From: Nonomuraea terrae
GTDB lineage: Bacteria > Actinomycetota > Actinomycetes > Streptosporangiales > Streptosporangiaceae
Assembly: GCF_004348995.1 (NCBI RefSeq)
Contig: NZ_SMKQ01000010.1
Coordinates: 30,988-94,987, forward strand
Direction: 5' to 3'
Length of the DNA: 64,000 bases
Shown here: positions 8,549 through 18,340 of the stretch, piece by piece
Layout: each line of letters opens with the position of its first letter
Numbering within the stretch: position 1 is the stretch's first letter
Notes under the pieces: generated by a model
The model's input: the letters and a program-made list of their open reading frames with translations, nothing else
What the model was told of the DNA's origin: nothing
Databases searched by the model: none
Program-made: the position numbers and the translations under genes

Positions 8549-9832
8549 ATGACGGCTTCCGACGAGCAGCGCACGACGACCGAATCCCCCACCGCGATGC
8601 GGCGGCTGTTGCCGGCGGACATGGTGGAGCGAGGCGGATGTCCGTTCGATCCGCCGGCCGGGTTGCGGGAGCGGCGCGGCGAGGGGGCGGTGCAGCCGCT
8701 GAAGCTGGCCAACGGCGCTTCGACCTGGCTGGTCACCGGCCTGGAGGAGGCCAGGGCGGTGCTGAGCGACCTGCGTTTCAGCTCCGACCGCGTGCGCCAC
8801 CCCGACGCCACCCAGCTGCAGGCCCACGAGGTCGAGCAGCTGGCCGCCGGTGGCGGTGCGGCGCCGAAGGTGGAGAGCCGTACCGACGGGATGTTCGTCT
8901 TCATGGACCCGCCGGAGCACACGCGCCTGCGGCGCCTGCTGACCGGCCAGTTCACCGTCCGGCGGATGAAGGCGCTGGAGTCGCACATCCGCGAGATCGC
9001 CGTGGAGCACATCGAGGCGATGCGGGCGGCGGGCACCGAGGCGGACCTCGTGCCCGCGTACGCGCTGCCGATCCCCTCGCTGGTGATCTGCGAGATGCTC
9101 GGGGTCGACTACGCCGACCGCGCCCGGTTCCAGGAGAACACCCGCATCTCGCTCGACTCCACCAGCGGCGACGACGAGCGGGCGCGTGCCGGCCTCGAGC
9201 TGTACGGCTTCATCCAGGAGCTGGTGGCGGCCAAGCGGGCCGAGCCGGCCGACGACATGCTGTCCGGGCTCATCCACGACGCCGACCCGCCGCTGACCGA
9301 CTCGCAGCTGGTCGACATGGCGCTCGTGCTGCTCGGCGCCGGCCACGAGACCACGGCCAACATGCTGGGCCTGGGCATGTTCGCGCTCCTGGAGCACCCC
9401 GACCAGCTCGCCGCGCTGCGCGACGACCCGGCCCTGCTCGACAACGCGATCGAGGAGCTGCTGCGCTACCTGTCCATCATCCAGATGGGCGTCAGCCGGG
9501 TGGCCACCGAGACCGTCACGGTCGGCGGCGTGGAGATCCCCGCGGGCTCCACCGTGATCATCGCGACGCCCGAGGTCAACCGCGATCCCCGCCACTGGAG
9601 CGAGCCGGACCGGCTGGACGTGCGCCGGCCCCGCGCCTCCCACCTGGCCTTCGGGCACGGCGTGCACCAGTGCATCGGCCAGCAGCTGGCCCGGGTGGAG
9701 ATGCAGGTCGGCCTGGGGGAGCTGGTGACCCGGATGCCGGACCTGCGCCTGGCCGTCCCGGCCGAGCAGGTGCCGCTGCGCAACGAGATGCTGATCTTCG
9801 GAGTCCACTCCCTGCCGGTCACCTGGACGTGA
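8549..9832 (+). CDS. Cytochrome P450 (CYP105-like)
   Basis: Soluble bacterial class I P450 of 427 residues. It shows the I-helix oxygen-activation motif AGHETTANML, the K-helix ExxR in EELLRYL, and the haem loop FGHGVHQCIGQQLAR with the thiolate Cys. The N-terminal GGCPFDPP is typical of CYP105 relatives. ATG at 8549 has AGAGG 8 bp upstream; an in-frame GTG at 8543 is also possible. No ferredoxin or reductase gene is adjacent, so electrons must come from elsewhere. It seems a stand-alone transcription unit between its own dyad-rich promoter and a strong terminator. Substrate unknown. Confidence 0.93.
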   Translation: MTASDEQRTTTESPTAMRRLLPADMVERGGCPFDPPAGLRERRGEGAVQPLKLANGASTWLVTGLEEARAVLSDLRFSSDRVRHPDATQLQAHEVEQLAAGGGAAPKVESRTDGMFVFMDPPEHTRLRRLLTGQFTVRRMKALESHIREIAVEHIEAMRAAGTEADLVPAYALPIPSLVICEMLGVDYADRARFQENTRISLDSTSGDDERARAGLELYGFIQELVAAKRAEPADDMLSGLIHDADPPLTDSQLVDMALVLLGAGHETTANMLGLGMFALLEHPDQLAALRDDPALLDNAIEELLRYLSIIQMGVSRVATETVTVGGVEIPAGSTVIIATPEVNRDPRHWSEPDRLDVRRPRASHLAFGHGVHQCIGQQLARVEMQVGLGELVTRMPDLRLAVPAEQVPLRNEMLIFGVHSLPVTWT

Positions 9833-9845
9833 CGGAACGTGCCGG

Positions 9846-9870
9846 CGGGCGCCTGAACGACAGGCGCCCG
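9846..9870 (+). terminator. Stem-loop terminator after P450
   Basis: Perfect 10-bp stem CGGGCGCCTG / CAGGCGCCCG with a 5-nt AACGA loop, 13 bp after the P450 stop. There is no U-tract, as is common for actinobacterial terminators. Confidence 0.7.
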
Positions 9871-9907
9871 TCAGGACAAAACGGACGTTCCGGTATAAGG
9901 GACTTTC

Positions 9908-11200
9908 GTGGCTCGTTCCCAACACCTTCTCGATGTGCTCATGGCGGAGTTCGGGCCGTCCATCGAGCGTGACCCCGCGGCGTTCCGGCGCAAGTTCCGC
10001 AAGATGGCGGCCTCGCCGTTCGCGTTCTACCGCGGCAGCGCGTGCGTGTTCTACGCCGACCTGACCGGCGCGTTCGCCGACGACGCGTACCTGGACGCGC
10101 AGACCGGCCGGGTGTGGATCCACGGCGACCTGCACGCCGAGAACTTCGGCACGTACATGAACGCCACCGGCGAGCTGGTCTTCAACGTCAACGACTTCGA
10201 CGAGGCCTACGTCGGGCCGTACATCTGGGACCTCAAGCGGCTGGTGGCCAGCCTGGCGCTGATCGGCTACGCCAAGGCGCTGTCCGACGACGCGATCACC
10301 GCCCTGGTACGCGAGTTCGCCGAGGCGTACCTGGCCGAGCTGGCGGGCATCGTGCACGGCGGCGACGACGCGATCGGCTCGCTCACGCTGGCGACCACCA
10401 CCGGCGTGCTCCACCACGTGCTGCAGCGGGCGCGGCTCAACACCCGGGTCGCGCTGCTCGACCTGGAGACGACGATCGAGAACTTCGATCGCCGCTTCGG
10501 CGTGATGGAGGGCCGTTTCCCGGTCGACGAGGCCACCCGGCGCCTGGTCGAGGCGGCCTTCGACGGCTACCTCGGCACGCTGCCGCAGGTCTCCGGCATC
10601 GAGTACGAGATCAAGGACATCGCGCTGCGCACCGGGGTGGGGATCGGCTCGGCGGGGCTGCCGTCGTACAACCTGCTGCTGGAGGGCCACACGCAGGCGC
10701 TGGAGAACGACGTCATCCTGTACATGAAGCAGGCCCAGACGCCCGCGGTCGCGCGGCACATCGACGACGAGCGGGTGCGGTCGTACTTCCGCCACCAGGG
10801 CCACCGCACGGCCGAGTCGCAGCGTGCGCTGCAGGCCTACGCCGACCCGTGGCTCGGCTACACCGAGCTGAACGGCGTGGGCCAGCTCGTCGCCGAGGTC
10901 TCGCCGTACGCGGCGGACCTGGACTGGGACGACGTCAACGAGCCGGAGGAGTTCGCCTCCGTGGTGCGCCACCTCGGCGTCGCGGCGGCCCGCATGCACG
11001 CGGTCGCCGACGACGAGTCCGCCCACGACCTCGTCGACTTCTCCACCGAGGACGCCATCGCCGCGGTCATCGGCGACGACCGGGCCGGGTTCGTCCAGGC
11101 CCTGGTGGACTTCGCCCACGCCTACGGCGCCCGCGCCCGGGCCGACCACCAGCTGTTCGTCGATCTGTTCCGCAACGGCCGGCTGATGCCCGGGCTGTAG
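9908..11200 (+). CDS. DUF2252 family protein (kinase-like fold)
   Basis: A 430-residue protein, full length for DUF2252. It has the DFxxFYRGS-like entry (SPFAFYRGSACVFYADL) and the HGDLHAENFGTY block followed by NVNDFDEAY, resembling the catalytic HxDxxxxN and metal-binding regions of aminoglycoside-phosphotransferase-like kinases. The biochemical activity of the family has not been settled to my knowledge. GTG at 9908 begins 75 bp after the P450. It converges tail to tail with the molybdenum-enzyme operon; the two stop codons are separated by one base. Confidence 0.85.
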   Translation: MARSQHLLDVLMAEFGPSIERDPAAFRRKFRKMAASPFAFYRGSACVFYADLTGAFADDAYLDAQTGRVWIHGDLHAENFGTYMNATGELVFNVNDFDEAYVGPYIWDLKRLVASLALIGYAKALSDDAITALVREFAEAYLAELAGIVHGGDDAIGSLTLATTTGVLHHVLQRARLNTRVALLDLETTIENFDRRFGVMEGRFPVDEATRRLVEAAFDGYLGTLPQVSGIEYEIKDIALRTGVGIGSAGLPSYNLLLEGHTQALENDVILYMKQAQTPAVARHIDDERVRSYFRHQGHRTAESQRALQAYADPWLGYTELNGVGQLVAEVSPYAADLDWDDVNEPEEFASVVRHLGVAAARMHAVADDESAHDLVDFSTEDAIAAVIGDDRAGFVQALVDFAHAYGARARADHQLFVDLFRNGRLMPGL

Positions 11201-11201
11201 G

Positions 11202-13481
11202 TCAGGCGTCCAGGACGGCGGTCGCGACGGCCTCCGGCGTCATCGGGATCCGGTCGAGCGCGGCAGCGGCGGCGGGCCCCACGGCGTCCCTGATGGCCGC
11301 GGCGATCGCGGCCGGCGCCGACAGCAGCGGCGGCTCCCCCACCCCGGTCAGCCCGTACGGCGAGTCCGGCCGCGGCAGTTCGAGGATGTCGAGCACGGTC
11401 GGCGGCATGTCCATCGTGGTCGGGATCAGGTAGTCGGTGAACGACGGGTTGAGGATCCGGCCGTCCCGGAGCCTGATCTCCTCCATCACGGCCAGCCCGA
11501 GCCCCTGCGCGATGCCGCCGTGCATCTGGCCCTCGACCGCCACTGGGTTGATCGCCCTGCCGACGTCCTGGGCGCAGGCGATCTCCACCACGCGCACCGA
11601 TCCGAGCTCCGGGTCCACGTCCACGACGGCCCGGTGCGCGGCGAAGGCGTAGGCCACGTGGGCGTCGCCCTGCCCGGTCTCCGGGTCGAGCGCCTCGGTG
11701 AACCGGTGGCGGAAGACGGCCGTCTCGTCCACGTCGCCCTCTGCCAGCAACTCCGCGAGCGTGATGGACCGGGCGGACGACGTCACCGCGCCGCCGCCGA
11801 TGGTCAGCGCGCCGGCGGGCTCGCCGAGCAGCGCGGCCGCGCGTTCCAGCAGCCGGGCGCGGACAGCCAGGCACGCGGCGCGCACGGCGCCGCCGGACAT
11901 CCAGGTCTGCCGCGAGGCCGACGAGGTGCCGGCGTCGCCGACCTCCGTGTCGGCGGGCAGGATCGTGACGCGCGCGACCTCCAGCTCGGTCCGCGCGATC
12001 TGCGCCTGCACGGTGACGAGCCCCTGGCCGACCTCGGCGGCGGCGGTGTGCACCTCGGCGACCGCCTCGCCCTCGTGGGCGAACAGGCGCACCCGGGCGG
12101 TGCCGTAGTCGTCGTACCCGGCGGACTTGCAGATGTTCTTCACCGACAGCCCGTAGCCGACGCCGCGTACGAGCCGGTCGGCGCGCGTGGAGTTGGAGGT
12201 GCCGCCCGGCAGCAGCCGGGGATCGTCCGCGGCGGGCGGCGGCAGGGGTCTGTCCGCGACCCGGCGCAGCAGCTCGGCCACGGGGGCGGGCCCCTCGACG
12301 CGCTGCCCGGTCGCCATCGTCGAGCCGGTGCTCACGGCGTTGCGCAGCCGCAGCTCGACCGGGTCCATGCCGAGCGCGGCGGCCAGCTTGTCCATCTGCG
12401 ACTCGTGCCCGAAGCAGACCTGGACGGCGCCGAAGCCGCGCATCGCCCCGGCGGGCGGGTTGTTGGTGTAGACGGAGCGGCAGTCGATCTCGACGGCCGG
12501 CACCTCGTACGGTCCGGTCGCGAAGCAGGCCGCGTTCCCGGTCACGGCGGCCGACGTGGAGGCGTACGCGCCGCCGTCGAGCAGGATGTCGGCCTTGACG
12601 TAGAGCAGCCTCCCGTCGCGGGTGGCGCCGTGCTCGTAGCGCATGCGGGCCGGATGGCGGTGCACGTGACCGGCGAACGACTCCTCACGCCCGTAGCTCA
12701 TCTTCACCGGCCGGCCCAGCCGCAGCGCCAGCAGGCAGGCGTGGGCCTGGACGCTGAGGTCCTCCCTGCCGCCGAACGCGCCTCCCACGCCGGAGAGCGT
12801 GAGCCGTACGTGCTCCTTCGGCAGGGCGAGGCAGCCGGCGAGCTGGTCCTGGTCGATGTGCAGCCACTGCGTCGAGCAGTAGAGCTCGACGCCCTCCTCG
12901 GCGGGCACGGCCAGGCAGGACTCGGGGCCGAGGAACGCCTGGTCCTGCATGCCGACCTCGTACTCGCCGGTCACCACCACGTCGGCCCGCGCCAGGGCGC
13001 CGCGGCGGATGCGCAGGTGGCGCACGAGGTTACCGCCTTCGTGCAGGGCGGGGCTTTCCAGCGCGCGCTCGGGGTCGGTCAGCGCGGGCAGGGGCTCGTA
13101 CGCGACCTCGACGAGCCCGGCGGCGCGGCGGGCCAGCTCGGGGGTGTCGGCCGCGACCACCGCGACGGGCTCGCCGACGTAGCGGACGACGTCCTCCGCC
13201 AGCACCGGCTGGTCGCGCTTCTCCAGCCCGTACCGGTTGACGCCGGGCACGTCGGCGGCGGTGAGCCCGGCGTGCACGCCGGGCAGCGCGAGCGCCGCGG
13301 ACGCGTCCACGGACACGACGCGCGCGTGCGGGTGCGGGCTGCGGACGGTCGCGCCCCACGCCATCGCGTCGTGCCACAGATCGGAGGAGTACGCGAAGTC
13401 GCCGCGCACCTTCGCGTCCGCGTCGGGGCGGCGGGCCGAGGCGCCCACACCGTCGGCCGTGAGGGGCTGCGTCATGGTCAT
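11202..13481 (-). CDS. Molybdenum hydroxylase, large (molybdopterin) subunit
   Basis: Catalytic subunit of a xanthine-dehydrogenase-family hydroxylase, 759 residues, which inserts water-derived oxygen into C-H bonds of N-heterocycles or aldehydes. Visible elements are the N-terminal a/b hammerhead ([12 protein letters not shown]), GGAFGGRED near residue 235, the [14 protein letters not shown] loop and the GVGE motif near the C-terminus that supplies the base glutamate. The CO-dehydrogenase AYRCSFR loop is absent, so it is not a CO oxidiser. Its ATG overlaps the stop of the 2Fe-2S subunit gene (ATGA). It is the last gene of a six-gene operon. Confidence 0.9.
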   Translation of the reverse strand: MTMTQPLTADGVGASARRPDADAKVRGDFAYSSDLWHDAMAWGATVRSPHPHARVVSVDASAALALPGVHAGLTAADVPGVNRYGLEKRDQPVLAEDVVRYVGEPVAVVAADTPELARRAAGLVEVAYEPLPALTDPERALESPALHEGGNLVRHLRIRRGALARADVVVTGEYEVGMQDQAFLGPESCLAVPAEEGVELYCSTQWLHIDQDQLAGCLALPKEHVRLTLSGVGGAFGGREDLSVQAHACLLALRLGRPVKMSYGREESFAGHVHRHPARMRYEHGATRDGRLLYVKADILLDGGAYASTSAAVTGNAACFATGPYEVPAVEIDCRSVYTNNPPAGAMRGFGAVQVCFGHESQMDKLAAALGMDPVELRLRNAVSTGSTMATGQRVEGPAPVAELLRRVADRPLPPPAADDPRLLPGGTSNSTRADRLVRGVGYGLSVKNICKSAGYDDYGTARVRLFAHEGEAVAEVHTAAAEVGQGLVTVQAQIARTELEVARVTILPADTEVGDAGTSSASRQTWMSGGAVRAACLAVRARLLERAAALLGEPAGALTIGGGAVTSSARSITLAELLAEGDVDETAVFRHRFTEALDPETGQGDAHVAYAFAAHRAVVDVDPELGSVRVVEIACAQDVGRAINPVAVEGQMHGGIAQGLGLAVMEEIRLRDGRILNPSFTDYLIPTTMDMPPTVLDILELPRPDSPYGLTGVGEPPLLSAPAAIAAAIRDAVGPAAAAALDRIPMTPEAVATAVLDA

Positions 13482-13942
13482 CGCGACCGCCCCGCGGCCA
13501 GGCGTACGGCGTCGAAGATCTTCTCGTAGCCGGTGCAGCGGCATAGGTTCCCGGCCAGGGCCTCGCGGATCTGCGGCTCGTCCGGGTCGTCGCACCGGGC
13601 GAGCAGATCGTGCACGGCCACCAGCAGGCCGGGGGTGCAGAACCCGCACTGCACGGCGCCCGCCTCGACGAACGCCTCCTGCACCGGATGCAGCTCGTCC
13701 CCGTCGGCCAGCCCCTCCACGGTCACCACCTCGCAGCCCTGCGCCTGCCCGGCGGCCACCAGGCAGGCGCACACCGGCGTCCCGTCGAGGTAGACCGTGC
13801 ACGAGCCGCATTCGCCCTGCTCGCAGGCGTTCTTGGAGCCGGGCAGCCCCACCCGCTCGCGCAGCAGGAAGAGCAGGCTCTCGCCGGCCTCCACATCGTC
13901 GAGGCTCCTGGGAGCCCCGTTCACCCGTAGATCGACCCTCAC
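13478..13942 (-). CDS. Molybdenum hydroxylase, 2Fe-2S subunit
   Basis: Small electron-transfer subunit of 154 residues with two 2Fe-2S clusters. The plant-type cluster site is CEQGECGSC plus a downstream Cys (VCAC), and the second cluster is in QCGFCTPG and the CRCTGY motif. It relays electrons from the molybdenum site to the FAD subunit. GTG at 13942 follows the FAD-subunit stop by 4 bp, and its TGA overlaps the ATG of the large subunit. The FAD/FeS/Mo gene order matches many actinobacterial Cox/Xdh-type operons. Confidence 0.93.
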   Translation of the reverse strand: MRVDLRVNGAPRSLDDVEAGESLLFLLRERVGLPGSKNACEQGECGSCTVYLDGTPVCACLVAAGQAQGCEVVTVEGLADGDELHPVQEAFVEAGAVQCGFCTPGLLVAVHDLLARCDDPDEPQIREALAGNLCRCTGYEKIFDAVRLAAGRSR

Positions 13943-13946
13943 CTGT

Positions 13947-14801
13947 TCAGCTCCTCCACAGTTCCTGCCAGGCCCACGTCAGCGTGCGCCGGGCGAGCAC
14001 GGCGACGGCGTGCCGGCGGTAGCCGGCGCTGCCGCGCAGGTCGTCGATGGGCGAAGTGGCCCCCGCCACGAGCCCGCCGAATCGGGCGAGCACCGGCGCG
14101 GGCAGCTCGCCGCCGGTCCAGTCCAGCTCGGCGGCGGCGAATTCCTCGGCCTCGGCCGCGGCGACCGGCGTCGGGGCCGCCGAGCCGGCCGAGCAGCCGA
14201 CGCGGCGGTGTTCCGGATCGAGCGTGAGCGCCACGGACGCGACGGCGATCACCATGGCGTTGCGCGGCCCGAGCTTGGCGAACTGCTGCGGGCCCGCGGC
14301 CACCGGCAGCCGCACCGACGTCACGATCTCGTCCGTCTCCAGCACCGAGCGCCCGGGGCCGGTGAAGAACTCCCTGGCCGGGACCGCGCGCGTGCCCCGC
14401 GATGAGGCGACCTCGACCGACGCCCGGGCGGCCAGCAGCGGCGGCAGCGCGTCGCCGGCGGGCGAGGCGGTGCCGAGGTTGCCGCCCACGGTCGCCCGGT
14501 TGCGGATCTGCGCGGAGCCGATCGTCCGCGCGGCCCGCGCCAGGCCCGGCAGCTCGCCGCCGAGCTCCTCGACGATCCGCGTGTACGGCACGCCCGCGCC
14601 GAGCCTGACCGTGTCGCCGTCGCGCGACCACTCCCGCAGCTCGGCCACCCGCGAGATGTCGATCAGCCTGGACTCCTGGCGGTGCCCGAAGTTGAGCCCG
14701 ACCATGACGTCCGTGCCGCCGGCGATCAGCGTGGCGTCGGGGTGGGCGGCCTTGAGCTCGATGGCGTGCCGCAGGTCCGCGGCGGAGAGGAACTGCGTCA
14801 C
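13947..14801 (-). CDS. Molybdenum hydroxylase, FAD subunit
   Basis: FAD-binding subunit of 284 residues. ATLIAGGTDVMVGLN and the TVGGNLGTASPAGD motif are the two FAD-contact regions of the CoxM/XdhC-type medium subunit. It passes electrons from the 2Fe-2S subunit to NAD+ or another acceptor. GTG at 14801 overlaps the stop of the transporter gene by 4 bp (GTGA), so the whole chain is translationally coupled. The presence of all three subunits argues that the complex is functional. Confidence 0.92.
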   Translation of the reverse strand: MTQFLSAADLRHAIELKAAHPDATLIAGGTDVMVGLNFGHRQESRLIDISRVAELREWSRDGDTVRLGAGVPYTRIVEELGGELPGLARAARTIGSAQIRNRATVGGNLGTASPAGDALPPLLAARASVEVASSRGTRAVPAREFFTGPGRSVLETDEIVTSVRLPVAAGPQQFAKLGPRNAMVIAVASVALTLDPEHRRVGCSAGSAAPTPVAAAEAEEFAAAELDWTGGELPAPVLARFGGLVAGATSPIDDLRGSAGYRRHAVAVLARRTLTWAWQELWRS

Positions 14802-16114
14802 GCCGGCGCCCCCTCCGCCGCCGGTTCGACGGCGGCCCGCTCGGTCAGGAACAGCGCGGCCACCGTCCCGACGACGCCGGCCGCGGTCATGTAGAGGGCG
14901 ATGGCGGTCCAGGAGCCGGTGCCGTCGTACAGCCAGGTGGCGATGATCGGTGCCAGGCCGCTGCCGAACACCGTGCCGAGCGTGTAGCCGACCGACATGC
15001 CGGTGTAGCGCACGGCCGGCGGGAAGACGTGGGCGAAGAACGCCGGCATGGTGCCGTAGTTGGCGGCGTACGGGATGAACAGCACCACGAAGCCGAGCAG
15101 CATCAGCCCGAACGAGCCGCTCCCGAAGAGGGAGAACCACACGTACGGCAGCGCCGCCATCGCCACGATGCTGACCCAGAAGATGCGTTTGCGGTCCACC
15201 CGGTCCGACAACCAGCCGAAGAACGGGATGGCGACGATGGTGAACACGTTGATCAGCAGCACGAGCTGCAGGATCATGTCGCGGTCCATGCCGAGCTGCT
15301 TCTCGCCGTAACTGAGGGAGTAGACGGTCGCGATGTAGAACGTGACGCCGGCCGGGATGTAGGCCAGGCACATCAGCAGCACCCGCGGCCAGTGCTTCGA
15401 CAGCACCTCGGCGAGGGGGGCCTTGCGCACCTCGCCGCTCGCCTTGACCCGCTCGAAGTCGGGGCTCTCGGCCAGCTTGAGCCGGATGAGCAGGCCCAGC
15501 CCGACCAGGACCGCGCTCAGCAGGAACGGCACCCGCCAGCCCCAGGCCATGAAGGACTCGTCGGACATCTGCGAGGTGAGCAGGAACGCCAGGTTGGCGA
15601 GCAGCATGCCCCAGCCGGCGCCGGTGTTGACCAGCGCGCCGAAGAAGCCGCGCCTGCCGGGGCCGGCGTGCTCGACGCTCATCAGCACCGCGCCGCCGTA
15701 CTCGCCGCCCAGCGACATGCCCTGCAGTACGCGCAGCAGCACCAGCAGGATCGGCGCGGCCACGCCGATCGTCTCGTACGTCGGCAACAGGCCGATGCAG
15801 AGCGTGGCGCCGCCCATCAGGGTGAGCGTGACGACCAGCATGGACTTGCGGCCGAGCCGGTCACCGAAGTGCCCGAACAGCGCGCCGCCGATGGGCCTGG
15901 CCACGAACGCCAGGGCGAACGTCGACAGCGACAGCAGGGTGCCGACCAGGGCGTCGTAGCTGGGGAAGAAGAGCTGGTCGAACACCAGCGCGGCGGCGGT
16001 GCCGTAGATGAAGAACTCGTACCACTCGATCGTGGTCCCGGCCAGGCTGGCCAGGACGACCCGGGTGGAGCTGGACCGTGGTGCGGCGTGTGCGGCTTTG
16101 GCGGGTTGCGGCAT
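14798..16114 (-). CDS. MFS transporter, metabolite:H+ symporter (MHS) family
   Basis: Inner-membrane symporter of 438 residues with twelve predicted helices. N-terminal TTIEWYEFFIYG and the loop GHFGDRLGRKSML between helices 2 and 3 are hallmarks of the MHS family (KgtP, ShiA, ProP), which imports organic acids and zwitterions with protons. It lies in the middle of the molybdenum-enzyme operon, 5 bp after the hydrolase gene, and probably brings in the substrate of that pathway. An aromatic or heterocyclic carboxylate would fit the family, but this is inference. Confidence 0.9.
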   Translation of the reverse strand: MPQPAKAAHAAPRSSSTRVVLASLAGTTIEWYEFFIYGTAAALVFDQLFFPSYDALVGTLLSLSTFALAFVARPIGGALFGHFGDRLGRKSMLVVTLTLMGGATLCIGLLPTYETIGVAAPILLVLLRVLQGMSLGGEYGGAVLMSVEHAGPGRRGFFGALVNTGAGWGMLLANLAFLLTSQMSDESFMAWGWRVPFLLSAVLVGLGLLIRLKLAESPDFERVKASGEVRKAPLAEVLSKHWPRVLLMCLAYIPAGVTFYIATVYSLSYGEKQLGMDRDMILQLVLLINVFTIVAIPFFGWLSDRVDRKRIFWVSIVAMAALPYVWFSLFGSGSFGLMLLGFVVLFIPYAANYGTMPAFFAHVFPPAVRYTGMSVGYTLGTVFGSGLAPIIATWLYDGTGSWTAIALYMTAAGVVGTVAALFLTERAAVEPAAEGAPA

Positions 16115-16119
16115 GGTGG

Positions 16120-17286
16120 TTACTTCCTCAGGAAGCGGGTGACGGTGTCACGAAGCACGGCGGCTTCGTCGCGTACGGCGGACAGCCGTACGAAGTCGTC
16201 GCCGAGGAGGTCGCCCTCGGCGGGTACCCCGAACATGACGGTGGGGATGCCGCGCTCTGACGGCCCGCCCGCGTCGAAAGAACCCCCGTAGACGCCGTGC
16301 CGGGGCTCGCCGAGGCGCTCCCTGATCGCGGCGTCGAGCGCGCCCAGCACCTCGCGGCGCTCGGGCGGCAGATAGGCCGGCAGCATCGTGACGCCCGGCC
16401 TGACCTCGCAGCCCTCCAGTCCCTCCAGCGCCGCGGCGATCTCCGCGGCGGCCTCCGCCGGATCGGTCCCCGGCAGCAGCCGCCGGTCCACGACGATCCG
16501 CCCGGAGGCGGGCAGCGTGTGCGGGGCCAGCGGCTCATAGCCGACCAGGTACGGCACGACCTGCTCGCGGCCGAGCGCGGGATGCTCGGCGCGGGCCCGT
16601 ACGACCGCGTCGAGCTCACGCAGCCGCACGACCGCGTCCGCGACGACGTCGATGACCCTGCCCCCGTCCGGCGGGTTCGACGAGTGCGCGGCCGTGCCGT
16701 GGACGTCGACGATCACGTCGACCCTGCCCCGGTTGCCGATCGACACCTCGAACCCGGTGCAGAACAGCTGGATGACCAGGTCGGGGCGGTACGGGAGGGC
16801 GTCGAGGATGGCGCGGGAGCAGTCGTGGCTGCTGCGCCCCTCGTTGTTGACGCACAGCAGCAGCGTGCCGTGCAGCTCGACCCGCTCGGAGACGATCCAC
16901 CGGGCCAGGTCCAGCAGGCACGCCTGGTGCGCCTTGTTCTGCGAGACGCCCTGGCCGAACAGGCACGGCTCGTCCACGCCCAGCTCCATGGGTGTGCGGA
17001 CGCGGCCGGACCACGGGTCGGCCATGAGGTTGTGGTGCTGGGTCGGCGTGTACGCCATGAGCGCCAGCGTGGGCCCGTCGCCGGCGCCGAACCGCACGGC
17101 GAACTGGTTGGCCGGCAGGTCGATGACATCCGTCGCACCCGTCGCCAGGAACGCCGGCCGCAGGTGGTCCTGGACGTAGCGCACCAGCGTCGGGTCGTCG
17201 GGCTCGATGAGCGTCCGCGCGCCCAGCGGCACGGCGGACGGCACGCGCGCCAGGGCGGCCAGCGTGTCGACCAGGTACTCGCTCAT
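16120..17286 (-). CDS. M20-family metallohydrolase-like protein with altered metal motifs
   Basis: M20/ArgE/DapE-like protein of 388 residues; members hydrolyse amide bonds of small molecules. The dimerisation segment VHGTAAHSSNPPDGGRVID and DRRLLPGTDP are well preserved. The metal site is not: the usual HxDVVP region reads TPTQHHNLMADPW, the bridging-Asp DDKG region reads GQGVSQNKAHQ, and the catalytic/ligand EE pair reads NNEG. It is therefore a divergent hydrolase or uses different ligands. ATG at 17286 overlaps the stop of the upstream monooxygenase gene. In the pathway it could cleave an amide formed by ring opening. Confidence 0.8.
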   Translation of the reverse strand: MSEYLVDTLAALARVPSAVPLGARTLIEPDDPTLVRYVQDHLRPAFLATGATDVIDLPANQFAVRFGAGDGPTLALMAYTPTQHHNLMADPWSGRVRTPMELGVDEPCLFGQGVSQNKAHQACLLDLARWIVSERVELHGTLLLCVNNEGRSSHDCSRAILDALPYRPDLVIQLFCTGFEVSIGNRGRVDVIVDVHGTAAHSSNPPDGGRVIDVVADAVVRLRELDAVVRARAEHPALGREQVVPYLVGYEPLAPHTLPASGRIVVDRRLLPGTDPAEAAAEIAAALEGLEGCEVRPGVTMLPAYLPPERREVLGALDAAIRERLGEPRHGVYGGSFDAGGPSERGIPTVMFGVPAEGDLLGDDFVRLSAVRDEAAVLRDTVTRFLRK

Positions 17287-18296
17287 CGGAGCTCCCGCAG
17301 CCGCGGCAGCACGTCGTCGCCGAAGCTCTCGATCAGCTCGCTCGGCAGCGTGTAGTTGCCGACGTGGCGCAGGTAGAAGCCGGTCGCGCCCAGCTCGACC
17401 GCCCGCTTCGCGCGCTCCACGATGTCGTCCACGGTGCCGAACAGGCAGAACGTCCGGGCGAACTTGACCGCCATCTCGTCGGTGACCCACTTGGAGGCGT
17501 GCCGGATGGCCAGCTTCCAGTCCTCGGCGTGCACCATGTCGGGGTAGACCTCGGGCACGTGCGGCGGCGGCGCCAGCTCGATGCCGGCGATGCGCAGGAA
17601 GTCCTGGCCGCCGATGGTCGCCATGTGCAGGCAGATCGGCTTGAGCACGGCCGCGTCGCGTTCGAGGTCGTCGGTGACCTTGCAGAACGCGCCGACCGTG
17701 AACTCGAAGGGCCGATCCGACCCGTCCAGGCCCTTGCGCACGGCCTTCGTGGTCTGGTCGAGCGTCTCGGGCGAGATGCCGGCCAGGGTGACCACGCCGT
17801 CGGCGATCTCCCCGGCCAGCTCCAGCGTGCGCGGGCCGCTGGCGGCGATGTGCACGGGCACGGCGCCGCCGGCGTCACGCAGGCGCAGCCGCCGTTCGCC
17901 GTACTCCCACTCGCCGCCGCCCTGCAGCGCGCGGATCTGCTCGATGGCCGCCCGCAGCTCTGCCCGCTTGGACGGGCGGATGCCCATGGGCTTCACCGAG
18001 CTGTCGCCGCTGCCCACGCCGAGGATGACGCGCCCCGGAGCCAGCTCCGCCACCGTGTTGATGGCCGAGGCGACCACGGTCGGGTGGCGGGTGACGACGT
18101 TCGTCACCGCGGTGGCCAGCTCGATGCGCTCGGTCCGGGTGGCGGCCACGGCCATGACCGCGTACACGTCGCGCCAGAGCAGTTGCGAGTCGGCGATCCA
18201 GGCGACGTCGAACCCGTACCGCTCGGCGCGGCGCACCTCTTCGGCGATCTGGTCCGCTCTGGTCGCCGGGGGGAAACGGACACCTACTTTGATCAA
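17283..18296 (-). CDS. LLM-class F420-dependent oxidoreductase
   Basis: Luciferase-like TIM-barrel protein of 337 residues, F420- or flavin-dependent. Characteristic pieces are RAERYGFDVAWIADS, ATAVTNVVTRHP, LGVGSGDSSV and the IAASGPRTLELAGEIADGV segment near the middle. I chose TTG at 18296 because it gives the usual MIKVGVRFPP beginning and has AGAAGG 8 bp upstream; an in-frame GTG at 18305 overlaps that site. First gene of the six-gene operon. Such enzymes can oxygenate or reduce heterocycles, so it may prepare or open the ring acted on by the molybdenum hydroxylase. Confidence 0.85.
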   Translation of the reverse strand: MIKVGVRFPPATRADQIAEEVRRAERYGFDVAWIADSQLLWRDVYAVMAVAATRTERIELATAVTNVVTRHPTVVASAINTVAELAPGRVILGVGSGDSSVKPMGIRPSKRAELRAAIEQIRALQGGGEWEYGERRLRLRDAGGAVPVHIAASGPRTLELAGEIADGVVTLAGISPETLDQTTKAVRKGLDGSDRPFEFTVGAFCKVTDDLERDAAVLKPICLHMATIGGQDFLRIAGIELAPPPHVPEVYPDMVHAEDWKLAIRHASKWVTDEMAVKFARTFCLFGTVDDIVERAKRAVELGATGFYLRHVGNYTLPSELIESFGDDVLPRLRELR

Positions 18297-18340
18297 GGAG
18301 ATCACCTTCTTCGGTATTAATCCGGACAAGCTAGTCTGCT

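Noticed and set aside
8444..11149. Open frame of about 900 codons antisense to the P450 and DUF2252 genes
   Set aside because: It crosses two real genes and a terminator, and its composition is that of a codon-bias shadow.
11202..13481. Aerobic CO dehydrogenase large subunit
   Set aside because: The AYRCSFR active-site loop that binds copper in CO dehydrogenase is absent; the loop reads MRGFGAVQ as in xanthine-dehydrogenase-type enzymes.
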